From positions 1 to 64,000 of the IMG/VR virus record IMGVR_UViG_3300034082_002235: DNA of 64,000 nucleotides. One strand, 5' to 3'. Under the pieces are notes generated by a model that ran no database searches, was not told the origin of the DNA, and worked only from the letters and a program-made list of their open reading frames with translations. Both the position numbers and the translations under genes were made by a program. This DNA comes from a virus. Positions within the stretch are counted from its first letter, which is position 1. Every line of letters starts with the position of its first letter. Below, piece by piece: positions 25,767-35,329 of this stretch.

Positions 25767-25774
25767 AATAAATA
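25767..25774 (-). promoter_or_regulatory. TATTTATT motif 3 nt before the FISUMP fibre gene
   Basis: Sense orientation; one of the group with a 3-5 nt gap to ATG. Confidence 0.35.
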
Positions 25775-25800
25775 CTCAATTATTTTATTTTATCTTATTT

Positions 25801-26370
25801 CTAAAAACAAAGACCCTGATTTATTATTAATGTTCCGGATATTTGTATAAACCTAGCACCATCAGATATTGTAAAATTGGCGTTAATTGGAGGGAATGTC
25901 ATAGTCTTATCTCCAAATACGTGGTCACCAACAGTCAATAATGAAAAAGGTTTCGTCGAATATACCGCAACATTTGCGGGATTGGCAAATGAATTAACTG
26001 ACTCACAAACATTTTGATACCAACCTCCCGTTCTTAAATTTTGAACATACAATGGTGATGGTGTAATCGACGGTGTTACGGTATTTGTAGGGGTTGGAGT
26101 TTGTGTCGTTGGAGTTGCAGATAAACTAACCGTAGGGGTAACCGTAGGAGTTACCGTAGAAGTTGCAGTAGATGTTGGACATAATCCAATATTAGCGATT
26201 GTTAAAGGTGCACCATAATCTTCCTGAACTAATTCGTTGGCACAAACATAATCCGTTTGTAATGGATTAATTTGTGAGACATTTACAATTCCAGTACACC
26301 CTGTCCATGTATAATACCCTATTTGAATATTATTATAATTTACTATTCTAAAATAATTACAATTGACCAT
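25801..26370 (-). CDS. Small fibre protein with Pro-Thr linker
   Basis: 189 residues. A Cys-containing N-terminal beta domain (about 1-65), a Thr/Pro/Val-rich linker (about 66-105, for example TVTPTVTPTV and TQTPTPTNTVTP) and a C-terminal beta domain (FSLLTVGDHVFGDKTMTFPP, ISDGARFIQIS). Same design as the flanking fibre genes: head domain, mucin-like linker, tip. No named family. Confidence 0.55.
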   Translation of the reverse strand: MVNCNYFRIVNYNNIQIGYYTWTGCTGIVNVSQINPLQTDYVCANELVQEDYGAPLTIANIGLCPTSTATSTVTPTVTPTVSLSATPTTQTPTPTNTVTPSITPSPLYVQNLRTGGWYQNVCESVNSFANPANVAVYSTKPFSLLTVGDHVFGDKTMTFPPINANFTISDGARFIQISGTLIINQGLCF

Positions 26371-26381
26371 ATATGACGTTG

Positions 26382-29117
26382 TTAATAAATTTTAGTAAGT
26401 GTAAAATTTCTTGAAAATATTTGATTTCCTGCATTATTGGTATTCCATTGGACATTCACTGATAATGTGTTGATTATTGTGGTGTCGAATGTTGTATTAT
26501 TAATCTCACTTAACGGATATCCTTCATAGGTAAGTCCAGAATCTTTAAGGTAGGAGAATAGTCCACCGGATGATATTGAAGCAACGGTGGTTCCTCCGAT
26601 TTGTCTTATTGTGAAATATAAAGTCAACAACCAAGGTCTTGAGGTTGAGGTATCCAAATCTATTACTCCTGTGTCAATGAGTAATGCACCACCAGTTGTT
26701 CTAACGTGAACATGGATTGTTGCAGTGTTAATACAAGATAAAATACCATCGAATGATGCCTGAAACGAATCACCTACTTTGAAACCATTTGCTGGAACAG
26801 ACAAAGTTCCAACTCCTGGTCCCATTACACTAGTCTCGACAGTGGTCGCTGATACCGTAGCACTATCACCTGTTTGAGCAAATAAACCATATGCCGTTGG
26901 GTATGGAGAAACGGGTGCAGTTACCAACAACCCATTTGAACCAACACAAACTGAACTCCCTGAGGAACCTGTAAAACTACAAATAGATAAATCATTTACA
27001 AATGTTGTACAAGCTCTGTTTGCTGTGATATTACTACCAATTATATTAGTATGGGTAAATGCGGATGATATGGTATTACACATTCCCCCAAGAATTGACG
27101 AACAAGAAGAACAAACTCTATTTCCAAAACCACCACCTATTGTTGAATGAGAACCAGAGGCAGTATTATACGAACCACCACCAATTGTTGAACAAAAACC
27201 AGAAGCAAGATTGAAAAACCCACCGCCAACTGTTGAATAACCATTTGAAGTGCAATTACTATAACCACCTCCAATTGTTGACCAATTTCCAAGTGATGAA
27301 TTATTCTTTCCTCCACCAATTGTTGAACAATCACCATAAGCGGTATTTAGATACCCACCACCAATTGTTGAACTATTACCAGAAGAAGTATTACGATAAC
27401 CACCACCAATTGTTGAATAATCACCTAAAGCAAGATTAGAACTACCCCCACCAATTGTTGAGTAAGTACAAGAAGCGGTATTACCACGACCTCCACCAAT
27501 TGTTGAAGTACCAGAAGCAGTGTTATCACGACCACCTCCAATTGTTGAATAATTATTTGAAGAAGTATTATACGAACCGCCGCCAACGGTTGAAAGATAC
27601 CCAGTTGCAGTATTGTCACGACCCCCACCTATTGTTGAATAACATCCAGAAGCGATATTACTTAGACCTCCTCCAATTGTTGATGTAGCACCTGTTGCTG
27701 AATTATAAGAACCTCCACCAATGAATGATGAAAAACCTAATGCACAATTACCTCTACCACCACCAATTGTTGAACTAGCTCCTGTTGCACAGTTTCTAAA
27801 TCCACCTCCAATTGTCGATAGTCTACCAGCATTACAACAAACAATTGTCCCTGATAATATACCTGTATACATATCAAATGTTCCACCTGAAGTATTGTGT
27901 CCAATACCACCACCAATTGTAACGCCTAATGAACAATATTCGTTTATTGGTGATTGAATTATATTTCTTTGTCCACCGGCAATAACCGAATATCTTGAAT
28001 TTGTAATGTTACAACGACCACCACCAATTGTTGAAGTATTACCGGAAGCAGTATTAGAATAACCACCACCAACTGTTGAATTAAGTCCTGTAGCATTATT
28101 ATAAGAACCACCACCAATTGTTGATTGGTAACCTAATGCAATAATATTACTTCTACCACCACCAATTGTTGAATAATCACCATTAGCAATATTAGAACCG
28201 CCACCACCAATTGTTGAGCAATTTCCAGATGCGATGTTGCGATAACCACCGCCAATAGACGACAATCCAGAAGCAATGTTATTAAAACCTCCGGCAACTG
28301 TTGAAGGGCCTAAAGAAGCGGTGTTTCCACCCCCACCACCAACTGTTGAATAAGTACCTGACACATTATTACATCTACCTCCTCCAATCGATGTCCAAGT
28401 ACCTGAAGCAACATTAGTTTGACCACCACCAATTGTTGAGCAATTTCCAGATGAGATGTTGCGATAACCACCGCCAATAGACGACAATCCAGAGGCGGTA
28501 TTAAAAAGACCACCACCAACTGATGAAGTACTGGAAGAAGTGTTCCTACCCCCTCCACCAACTGTTGAATAACATCCATAAGCATTATTACAATAACCAC
28601 CACCAATTGTTGAACAATCTCCAGAAGCAATGTTATGATAACCACCTCCAATTGTTGAGCCACTACCCAAAGTGGTGTTGTTATAACCACCCCCAATTGT
28701 TGAACTACTACAATAAGTAATATTGCTAAAACCACCCCCGATTGTTGTTGTATGTCCGGAAGCGGTGTTCCCTTGACCACCCCCGATTGTAGAATTAACC
28801 CCATAAGCACTATTTAAAGCTCCACCACCAATTTTTGCAAACACATTTGTTGCTTTATTATCTTTACCACCACCAATTGTACTATAAAAACCTGTCGATG
28901 TATTAGTACCTGAAATAGGTTCGATTCCGGTTGGTGTTGAACTATTAAATCTAAATGGTGAATTAACACTACTTCCTGAAAATTGTTCGGTTAATGAGGA
29001 AAAATATATTGAATTTGTAATTCCTGATGATTCTACATCATAATTAACAATCACCATTAAAGACGATGGTTGTCCTGATATTGCTAATGGTAATTGAGAT
29101 ATTGGTAAATTAGGCAT
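26382..29117 (-). CDS. Long tail fibre with 39-copy repeat, YadA-head-like
   Basis: 911 residues. N-terminal MPNLPISQLPLAISG is a start I associate with fibre proteins of Bacteroidetes phages. Residues about 65-680 are some 39 copies of a 15-residue repeat, consensus STIGGG-x-x-N-x-A-S-G-x-x, resembling the left-handed beta-roll of trimeric autotransporter heads (Hep_Hag/YadA), including Gly-Gly-Gly turns and inward Asn. A few copies are 14 or 16 residues long, and two hold longer loops. The C-terminal about 200 residues are a separate beta-rich tip/trimerisation domain. It probably forms a trimeric receptor-binding fibre. Repeats in the DNA are about 45 nt and could recombine to change length. 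Confidence 0.8.
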   Translation of the reverse strand: MPNLPISQLPLAISGQPSSLMVIVNYDVESSGITNSIYFSSLTEQFSGSSVNSPFRFNSSTPTGIEPISGTNTSTGFYSTIGGGKDNKATNVFAKIGGGALNSAYGVNSTIGGGQGNTASGHTTTIGGGFSNITYCSSSTIGGGYNNTTLGSGSTIGGGYHNIASGDCSTIGGGYCNNAYGCYSTVGGGGRNTSSSTSSVGGGLFNTASGLSSIGGGYRNISSGNCSTIGGGQTNVASGTWTSIGGGRCNNVSGTYSTVGGGGGNTASLGPSTVAGGFNNIASGLSSIGGGYRNIASGNCSTIGGGGSNIANGDYSTIGGGRSNIIALGYQSTIGGGSYNNATGLNSTVGGGYSNTASGNTSTIGGGRCNITNSRYSVIAGGQRNIIQSPINEYCSLGVTIGGGIGHNTSGGTFDMYTGILSGTIVCCNAGRLSTIGGGFRNCATGASSTIGGGRGNCALGFSSFIGGGSYNSATGATSTIGGGLSNIASGCYSTIGGGRDNTATGYLSTVGGGSYNTSSNNYSTIGGGRDNTASGTSTIGGGRGNTASCTYSTIGGGSSNLALGDYSTIGGGYRNTSSGNSSTIGGGYLNTAYGDCSTIGGGKNNSSLGNWSTIGGGYSNCTSNGYSTVGGGFFNLASGFCSTIGGGSYNTASGSHSTIGGGFGNRVCSSCSSILGGMCNTISSAFTHTNIIGSNITANRACTTFVNDLSICSFTGSSGSSVCVGSNGLLVTAPVSPYPTAYGLFAQTGDSATVSATTVETSVMGPGVGTLSVPANGFKVGDSFQASFDGILSCINTATIHVHVRTTGGALLIDTGVIDLDTSTSRPWLLTLYFTIRQIGGTTVASISSGGLFSYLKDSGLTYEGYPLSEINNTTFDTTIINTLSVNVQWNTNNAGNQIFSRNFTLTKIY
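26987..28895 (-). repeat. Tandem 45-nt repeats encoding STIGGG units
   Basis: About 39 imperfect tandem copies of a 45-nt unit, recognisable on the plus strand by recurring CCACCACCAATTGTTGA. They are coding, in one open frame, and diverged enough that the protein changes between copies at the x positions. Confidence 0.85.
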
Positions 29118-29118
29118 A

Positions 29119-31524
29119 TTAATAAGTTATTATTATTTTATTTAAATCTTCTTGTAATAAATACGCAAGATTTTCTTGTAATAAGAAATTTGTGTCTTCA
29201 ATCGGTGTATTTGTCGGTGTAGGTGTAGGTGTTTCAGTATTTGTATTTGTCGGTGTAGGTGTAGGTGTTTCAGTATTTGTAGGCGTTGGAGTAGTCGTTG
29301 GAGTAGGTGTAGGTGTTTCAGTATTTGTAGGCGTTGGAGTAGGCGTTGGAGTAGGTGTTGGAGTTTCAGTATTTGTTGGCGTTGGAGTAGGTGTTGGAGT
29401 TTCAGTATTTGTTGGCGTTGGAGTAGTCGTTGGAGTTTCAGTATTTGTTGGCGTTGGAGTAGTCGTTGGAGTAGTCGTTGGAGTTTCAGTATTTGTTGGC
29501 GTAGGTGTTGGAGTTTCGGTATTTGTAGGCGTTGGAGTATTCGTTGGAGTTTCAGTATTTGTGGGTGTTGGTGTGGGTGTTGGTGTAGGAGTTGGTGTAG
29601 GTTCAATTAATTCATAGTATAAATCATTTGATGGTATGGTGATTCTACAGTTCAAACAATTAGGGTCTAATAAATTATATTTTAATTTTAATAAATTAAA
29701 ATTGTGTTTTATTTGGGAGGTATTTAATGGTTCGGTATACATTCTAAATGAACTAATATCTCCAATCATACTTCCCCCAAATATTTCTTCTAATCTAATA
29801 TTAGTTGTTAAACCGGAATATTCTGTGTGTGTGAGGTCGTTAGTTGTAAGGCATTCGGGGTCTTGTTGGTAAACCATTTCTTCTAAATTTGGTGGGCATC
29901 CACCTGAGAATGTTAAATTATCGTGAAGACCTTGGGTTCCACCCCCCAATGAAATATTATAACCAACACCGATTTGTTTTTCTTTTGGGGTGTTAAGTAA
30001 TCTTGGAATGATTTCCTCAAAGTTTTCGGCAACCATAAACAACTTACCATTAACATAGAACTTCATAGTTCCTAGTCTATATTTCTCTTCTGCTGTCCAA
30101 TTATCATTAAATGTTACTACTTCGGTAGTTGCCGGGTCATAAGTTTCTTGATGAGTAATTGGAGGTTCAATTAGACTAATACTATTATTAGCGGTAGTTG
30201 CGGTATAAATTTCTTTAACTATTAATCCAAGACCTCCTTTGATATTTAAATCACAAGTATCTAACCATTCATATCTTTGAAATACTGCATCAATCTGAAC
30301 CCAATGTTCCACATTTGAATAAGTTGTCCCACTACAATCATCAAAAATACCTCTTGTTGAGCACCATTCGGTCACCGATGTTCCAGTAGTATATGTAATT
30401 CCTGTAACACAAGTTCCAGTTGTCTCACATCCACCTGTAATTCTATAGGTTTTAACACATAGTTTAGGACTTCCGGTGTCACCACTTAATCTCAACGATA
30501 ATGCGTTTGATACTCCGTCATATAATGGGTCTGTTTCAGGATACTGTGCCGATACACCACAAGAACAAGGACATCCACAACTACAATTGTATGAAGTACC
30601 ACCAGATTGTTGATAAACTTTTAAACAATCATGAGGGTCACTGCCTAATAAACCACACGCACAAGTGTCCATACAAGTTAAACCTGAGGTAACTCTTGTA
30701 TATCCTGAATCTTGAATTGGGGAACCGTCAGGGTAATGGTAGAATTTATTTTCAGCCCTTGCACCCATATAAAAGAAAGTTCCTTTGTTATTTGGGTATC
30801 GAGAATTTAATCCAACCGAAGTGTCGCCCGTCCATCTATATCTTAACATAATTTCCGTACTCCAACCTAAACTTGGTCTTTGTGGAAAAATTTGATAATC
30901 ATATCCCGCAATTTTATAAAATCCTTGGAAGAATCCTCCATTTAATTTCGCAACATATCCTACATCTCCACCATCATTACTATAAGATAAATCATATGAA
31001 TATGAATTATCATTCCACAATCTATTTTCAGAAGTTGTAAATCCTGTAATAGGGTGCATTTTCATTCTCCTATCGTACTTGTATCTACTAAATTTGTCTG
31101 ATTGTGAAATATAAAGACCTGTATTGATTTGAATTGTCTCTCCGGACATATTTTTTACAAGACCATTATCAATACCTGTTAATCCAACATCACATAAATC
31201 AGTAATAATTGGACAAAGATTTGGGTCAGTATTAGTGGGGTTCCAATAGTTTTCAGATACAATGGTGTCATAATTAAAGGTACAGGCACTTATTGGACAT
31301 AATGTTGTTCCTGAACTATTAAAATCAAACTTAAATGGCATTCTGTTACCATCTAATTCCCCTATTAATAAAGGTGAAAATACAACCTCTTGGTCGTAGT
31401 CTTTTTCGTCTGAAGCAAGACAAATGTCCGTGATTTCATTCGCCGGTTTTAGACCCCATCGTCTAAAATTATACTGATTAATGTTTTGATATGCCATATA
31501 CAATTGATAAATACCTTGGTTCAT
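29119..31524 (-). CDS. Large virion protein with C-terminal Pro-Thr mucin-like region
   Basis: 801 residues. The first about 620 residues are beta-rich with a Cys-rich loop ([15 protein letters not shown] near 330) and a concanavalin/LamG-like region ([32 protein letters not shown]). Then about 130 residues of Pro-Thr repeats built from [12 protein letters not shown] units, ended by [18 protein letters not shown]. It heads the fibre operon and may be a baseplate-proximal fibre or wedge protein. The Pro-Thr part is a probable flexible stalk and possible O-glycan carrier (inference). Starts at ATG 31524; the divergent gene begins at 31549. Confidence 0.6.
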   Translation of the reverse strand: MNQGIYQLYMAYQNINQYNFRRWGLKPANEITDICLASDEKDYDQEVVFSPLLIGELDGNRMPFKFDFNSSGTTLCPISACTFNYDTIVSENYWNPTNTDPNLCPIITDLCDVGLTGIDNGLVKNMSGETIQINTGLYISQSDKFSRYKYDRRMKMHPITGFTTSENRLWNDNSYSYDLSYSNDGGDVGYVAKLNGGFFQGFYKIAGYDYQIFPQRPSLGWSTEIMLRYRWTGDTSVGLNSRYPNNKGTFFYMGARAENKFYHYPDGSPIQDSGYTRVTSGLTCMDTCACGLLGSDPHDCLKVYQQSGGTSYNCSCGCPCSCGVSAQYPETDPLYDGVSNALSLRLSGDTGSPKLCVKTYRITGGCETTGTCVTGITYTTGTSVTEWCSTRGIFDDCSGTTYSNVEHWVQIDAVFQRYEWLDTCDLNIKGGLGLIVKEIYTATTANNSISLIEPPITHQETYDPATTEVVTFNDNWTAEEKYRLGTMKFYVNGKLFMVAENFEEIIPRLLNTPKEKQIGVGYNISLGGGTQGLHDNLTFSGGCPPNLEEMVYQQDPECLTTNDLTHTEYSGLTTNIRLEEIFGGSMIGDISSFRMYTEPLNTSQIKHNFNLLKLKYNLLDPNCLNCRITIPSNDLYYELIEPTPTPTPTPTPTPTNTETPTNTPTPTNTETPTPTPTNTETPTTTPTTTPTPTNTETPTTTPTPTNTETPTPTPTPTNTETPTPTPTPTPTPTNTETPTPTPTTTPTPTNTETPTPTPTNTNTETPTPTPTNTPIEDTNFLLQENLAYLLQEDLNKIIITY
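29190..29610 (-). repeat. Pro-Thr-encoding minisatellite
   Basis: About 420 nt of short in-frame repeats (plus-strand units such as GTTGGCGTTGGAGTAG and GTTTCAGTATTTGT) encoding TPTPT and TNTETPT. Near-identical copies make slippage or recombination likely. An apparent Val-Gly ORF on the plus strand is only the mirror of this repeat. Confidence 0.85.
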
Positions 31525-31526
31525 AG

Positions 31527-31534
31527 TATTTATA
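31527..31534 (+). promoter_or_regulatory. TATTTATA motif, 14 nt before the gene at 31549
   Basis: Sense for the plus-strand gene; its mirror TATAAATA faces the divergent gene starting at 31524, so the site could serve either direction. Confidence 0.35.
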
Positions 31535-31548
31535 GTTAAAAAGAACAG

Positions 31549-32361
31549 ATGATTTCCGTAGATAAAGAATTTTATTCGTCACCATATTATTTTCTCCTTC
31601 GTGATAAAGGAGACAAATATTCATTATATTTCTCAGTAGAGGAAACTTTAACTGAATCTCGTAAAAAAGATGAGGTAATTCATTTCGATAAAAAGAAAGG
31701 AAAAAAAGTTAAAAATCATTTAGAAAAAGTGGCAAAAGAAAAAAAAGTTAAGTCAACCAAAACATTAAAAACTGATTTGGAAGAATTAGTAAATGCCGAT
31801 GGGGCTATGTCAAATTCATCAATTCCAATCCTTGACCCAAAACTCCATCCAAAGAAAACTATGGACCAGACAATATCCATGGCTCGTATAACTAATGACC
31901 CGATTGCTCGTGGTTATAGAACTTATTATGGGGAATCAGTTGAAGAAATTGAAGAAATTGACATGTCAGGAGCGTTCGGATACGAAGAAACCGAAGATAT
32001 GGATGGTGAAGAAACTTTTGAATATTTGGTTAAAGATATGGGAATGGAACCGGAAGAAGCCAAAGAAAGAACAAAACAAAAAGGACAAGACCCATCAGGA
32101 AAAAAAGATAAAAAGTCGGCATATTATAAAGACCCAAATTTTATCACAAGAGCAACCCTATCTGAGATTCAAAAACAAAAGGCGATTAAAGTTGTTGAAG
32201 ATTTATTAGTTAAGAAAAAATCATCTGATAGTAGAGACGTAAATAAAAAAGATTTAGAAACCTCAAGAATGTTAAAAAGAAATTTAACGGTTTTGAAAAG
32301 ACAAGCCGAAAAAGAAGGTATTTCAGTTTCTGATTTAATTAAAATGTTAAAAAGTGAATAA
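31549..32361 (+). CDS. Hypothetical charged phage protein
   Basis: 270 residues, very rich in Lys and Glu with predicted long helices ([25 protein letters not shown], then [11 protein letters not shown] and [19 protein letters not shown]). A middle stretch contains [21 protein letters not shown]. No enzyme motif and no family recognised; the composition suits a scaffold-like or DNA-associated protein. First of five plus-strand genes in a row. The next gene starts with GTG inside its last codons. Confidence 0.45.
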   Translation: MISVDKEFYSSPYYFLLRDKGDKYSLYFSVEETLTESRKKDEVIHFDKKKGKKVKNHLEKVAKEKKVKSTKTLKTDLEELVNADGAMSNSSIPILDPKLHPKKTMDQTISMARITNDPIARGYRTYYGESVEEIEEIDMSGAFGYEETEDMDGEETFEYLVKDMGMEPEEAKERTKQKGQDPSGKKDKKSAYYKDPNFITRATLSEIQKQKAIKVVEDLLVKKKSSDSRDVNKKDLETSRMLKRNLTVLKRQAEKEGISVSDLIKMLKSE

Positions 32362-32830
32362 AGACCTATACAATTCATCCAAAGGTGAAATCGAATTCCC
32401 AAAAGACAAACAGGAACATATGAGAAAATGTTTCTCCATTGTTAAAGGAGCTGACGAAAATACTGAAGGTTTTAATCGAAATAAGGAGTTACAACATCAA
32501 AATTTCATAGAATACAAACAATTAAAAAGAATTAAAAACTTCTTTGATAATTTCATAGGTAATCAAAATGAACCTTCATTTATTTTAAATGGTGGTGCCA
32601 TTATGAAAAATTGGGTTAATGATGAATTAAGAAAAATGAGGGAATTTGGAGATTTAACTAAAAGAAATAAGATGGATACGGGAATGCAAAATTCTTATAT
32701 CAAACCTCACGAGAAAAAAGACTTTACAAATGTAAGAAAATCTCAAGAACATTCTAAAACTGTTGAACGATATGACGAAGCGGTTACGAATACCTTGAAA
32801 AGAATAAATGAAATAATGTTAAAATTATAA
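32354..32830 (+). CDS. Hypothetical helical phage protein
   Basis: 158 residues, mostly helical and basic (KQLKRIKNFFDNFIGN, WVNDELRKMREFG, NTLKRINEIMLKL). The start is GTG at 32354, overlapping the previous gene by 8 nt; no ATG gives a better fit. Unknown function. Follows the gene order of the 31549-34482 operon. Confidence 0.45.
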   Translation: MNKDLYNSSKGEIEFPKDKQEHMRKCFSIVKGADENTEGFNRNKELQHQNFIEYKQLKRIKNFFDNFIGNQNEPSFILNGGAIMKNWVNDELRKMREFGDLTKRNKMDTGMQNSYIKPHEKKDFTNVRKSQEHSKTVERYDEAVTNTLKRINEIMLKL

Positions 32831-32832
32831 TT

Positions 32833-33132
32833 ATGGCTAACGAAATAACAATCGATTTATCACAAAATGTTGAAAACAACCTAACAGCAATTGCTGAAAT
32901 GGAGAGAGCTAAATTAATACCTAAAAACGATTACAATGCGGCGGGTAATGAATATTCCTCAGTGAATAGAGATGCCGTTGCGGATGGTGATAATAAAGGT
33001 AGAGGGACAGGAGTATTTCTTGATGTTTATAATACGGCAGCAGGAACATCAACGGATGTAGTTGAAAGAAAAAGTGAAATTAAAATAAACAAGTTCAATG
33101 CTTCTAATACTTATCCGAATTTTCAACTATAA
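32833..33132 (+). CDS. Conserved small phage protein
   Basis: 99 residues: MANEITIDLSQNVENNLTAI start, a helix, then a Gly/Thr/Asn-rich central part (DGDNKGRGTGVFLDVYNTA) and a C-terminal NASNTYPNF. Resembles small virion proteins in composition but no family is known to me. Its last base is shared with the next start. Confidence 0.4.
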   Translation: MANEITIDLSQNVENNLTAIAEMERAKLIPKNDYNAAGNEYSSVNRDAVADGDNKGRGTGVFLDVYNTAAGTSTDVVERKSEIKINKFNASNTYPNFQL

Positions 33133-33791
33133 TGAAATTACAAGAATCCCTTAAAGGTTTAATCTTAGAAATTGCTTCTATTGAAAGTGTCGTGGACTCA
33201 ATCAAAAGAAAACAAGTTATTGTTTTATATTACACCGGTGACGCTCCGGGTGGAGATGGTTTAAGAACCATTGAGCCTGTATGTCTTGGGGTTAGTAAAG
33301 CAGGTAATAAAGTTTTACGGGCTTGGGATTATGAAGGAGCCTCACATACGGCAACATTAGGTACCCAACCATTACCGGGATGGAGACTTTTTAGATTAGA
33401 TAAAATAACCTCATACAAACCAAATGGACAAGTCTTTAATGAAATGAGACCAAACTTTAATCCAAATGGAGATAAAAGTATGGTGTCTATAATAACCTTA
33501 GCGAATTTTGGGCAACCAGCACAACCATCAATAATCCCACGAGAGTTACAACAACCTCAACAAACACCTGAAACACCACAAGTAAATACTGATGAAATCA
33601 TTAATAAAACAATTGATTCATTAACAACAGAATTTACACAAAAATACGGTGAAGGAGGATTTGACTTATCTAAATCAGCTGAAGCTTTCAAACGAATCTA
33701 CTCGGCAATAGAGTCAGAAACCGGAAATCGATTAACTGATACCGAAAGAACAACATTAAGAACAACAATAACAAACAAATTACAAAAATAA
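33132..33791 (+). CDS. WYL-like domain protein with short ES leader
   Basis: 219 residues. Residues about 22-100 resemble the SH3-like beta barrel of WYL domains: RKQVIVLYYTGD, RTIEPVCLGVSKAGNKVLRAWD, then GWRLFRLDKITSY. WYL domains bind nucleic acid or nucleotide ligands in bacterial regulators. The C-terminal half is Gln/Pro-rich followed by a helical pair. The N-terminus MKLQESLKGLILEIAS holds an ES leader variant and L-I-L-E, matching the candidate prohead-cut motif; so it may be a packaged protein. Confidence 0.5.
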   Translation: MKLQESLKGLILEIASIESVVDSIKRKQVIVLYYTGDAPGGDGLRTIEPVCLGVSKAGNKVLRAWDYEGASHTATLGTQPLPGWRLFRLDKITSYKPNGQVFNEMRPNFNPNGDKSMVSIITLANFGQPAQPSIIPRELQQPQQTPETPQVNTDEIINKTIDSLTTEFTQKYGEGGFDLSKSAEAFKRIYSAIESETGNRLTDTERTTLRTTITNKLQK

Positions 33792-33852
33792 TTTTAACCT
33801 TATAGTGACAAAATAATAATATCGGTTATGATTAAATTAAAATTAAAAACTT

Positions 33853-34482
33853 ATGAGTGATTTAATGCAAAAATTAGCAATGTCAAATGCTAAAACCCTT
33901 ATGGGCCAAACAGATAGTCCAAAAAGAATGGATTCATCTCGTCAATCAATGGTTCAAGAATTTGAAGTCCCAAATATTAAATATAATATACCTCAAGAGT
34001 ACTTACAAGAAAATCCACAACAATCTTCACAACCGTATCTATCATCATTACCGGTAGAAAATACTAAACCTGTTGGTGTTCCAACAGTTGACGCTATTAA
34101 AAATTCAAAATTACCGGATGAAATTAAAAAATTAATGATGGAACATCCAATTGGTCAACCCGCACAACAACAAACAATGACTATGTCAAATGAGTTGATT
34201 GAAAAGTCGAGAAGATTAATGGGTAATTCAGACGCAGGATACTTACCTGAATCCGCAAGACCAAAAACAGTACCACAACAATCACAACCCCAATCACAAC
34301 CATCAAACACAGGAATTGATTATAAATTAATTCAAAAAATGATTAATGAGGCAGTAACCAAATCATTAAGAGAAAATGGGTTAATTGCTGAAAGTTCTGA
34401 AAAATCTAATGAAGTGTTTAGTTTTAAAGTTGGAAAACACATATTCGAGGGTAAAGTAACAAAAATTAAAAAATTAGCATAA
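33853..34482 (+). CDS. Hypothetical phage protein, Gln/Pro-rich
   Basis: 209 residues: MSDLMQKLAMSNAKTLM start, a disordered Gln/Ser/Pro-rich middle, a helical part KLIQKMINEAVTKSLREN and a C-terminal strand pair FSFKVGKHIFEGKVTKIK. Segments around residues 15-20 and 115-120 repeat the motif (K/R)-x-LMG-x-(T/S). This could be a scaffold-like assembly factor. Closed by a clean terminator. Confidence 0.4.
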   Translation: MSDLMQKLAMSNAKTLMGQTDSPKRMDSSRQSMVQEFEVPNIKYNIPQEYLQENPQQSSQPYLSSLPVENTKPVGVPTVDAIKNSKLPDEIKKLMMEHPIGQPAQQQTMTMSNELIEKSRRLMGNSDAGYLPESARPKTVPQQSQPQSQPSNTGIDYKLIQKMINEAVTKSLRENGLIAESSEKSNEVFSFKVGKHIFEGKVTKIKKLA

Positions 34483-34500
34483 GAAACTAAAATAATTTAG

Positions 34501-34523
34501 AGCCCACTTTTGTGGGTTTTTTT
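34501..34523 (+). terminator. Rho-independent terminator
   Basis: CCCAC-TTTT-GTGGG hairpin followed by seven T residues; it ends the operon 31549-34482. Confidence 0.9.
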
Positions 34524-34555
34524 ATATAAAAAATGTTCCGTCTGACAGAACGAAA

Positions 34556-34563
34556 TATTTATA
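34556..34563 (+). promoter_or_regulatory. TATTTATA motif 4 nt before the homing endonuclease gene
   Basis: Only gap between the terminator and the endonuclease ATG, so it is the best candidate promoter for it. Confidence 0.45.
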
Positions 34564-34567
34564 AAAT

Positions 34568-35329
34568 ATGGATACTAAAATTAAAAATAAGATAATTAAA
34601 GAATATCTAAAAGGTAAGGGTTCTACAACAATTGAGAGGGAATTAAAAGTTTCAAAAAAAACAATATTATTAATTCTTAACAATGAAGGTATTGTTAGAA
34701 AAAGAGATAGATGCAATTCTTTAAATATTGTGAAATCCGAAAATTATTTTATAGTTAATCGAATATGCCCTATATGCAACAAAAATGTTGAAACTAAATC
34801 AATAGATAGGGCAATTGCCTGTAGGAACCATTATAGAAAAATTAATAATAATACTCCTTGTAAGACATGTTCTATAAAATTACAAACAGGTGAGGGAAAT
34901 CCATTTTACGGAAAAAAACACACAAAAGAATCTCTTAATAAATTGTCAAAAACATTATCGGACAACCCAAGAAAATTTAGTTCATCGTCAAAACCCGAAA
35001 AACAAATTGAAAAAATTATTAAAGGTCTTGGGTATGAGGTTAAGAGAACATATAAAGTCAATGAATATATTTGTGATATCTACATACCTAAATTTAATCT
35101 AATAATTGAATATAATGGGGATTATTGGCATTGTAATCCAAATAAATATGATTCTAATTATGTCCACCCTCATAAGAAAAAACCCTCATCTCAAATATGG
35201 TGTGAGGATAAAATAAGAATTGACAACATCATTGATTATGATTATAATTTGGAAGTGGTTTGGGAATCTAATTTTAATGAAAAAACCACAATTCAAAATA
35301 TAATTAAAAAATATGAAACAAAAAATTAA
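34568..35329 (+). CDS. Homing endonuclease: HTH, zinc site, NUMOD3 and Vsr-like nuclease
   Basis: 253 residues with four parts: an HTH (1-45, IKEYLKGKGSTTIERELKVSKKTI); a CxxC...CxxC zinc site (67-70 and 98-101); a NUMOD3-type DNA-binding helix, GEGNPFYGKKHTKESLNKL (108-126); a C-terminal Vsr-like/EDxHD nuclease core with E146, D170, IEYNGDYWHCNP (180-191). The family is known from phage homing endonucleases and from endonucleases lodged in split-intein genes. Here it is free-standing with its own promoter. The stop overlaps the next gene start by 17 nt. Confidence 0.8.
   Translation: MDTKIKNKIIKEYLKGKGSTTIERELKVSKKTILLILNNEGIVRKRDRCNSLNIVKSENYFIVNRICPICNKNVETKSIDRAIACRNHYRKINNNTPCKTCSIKLQTGEGNPFYGKKHTKESLNKLSKTLSDNPRKFSSSSKPEKQIEKIIKGLGYEVKRTYKVNEYICDIYIPKFNLIIEYNGDYWHCNPNKYDSNYVHPHKKKPSSQIWCEDKIRIDNIIDYDYNLEVVWESNFNEKTTIQNIIKKYETKN

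Noticed and set aside
26987-28895. CRISPR-like array of regular repeats
   Set aside because: The unit is 45 nt, imperfect, and encodes a continuous protein frame of STIGGG repeats; no spacers of unique sequence.
29192-29617. Val-Gly-rich ORF on the plus strand
   Set aside because: It is the reverse reading of the Pro-Thr repeat; the minus-strand gene is the real one.
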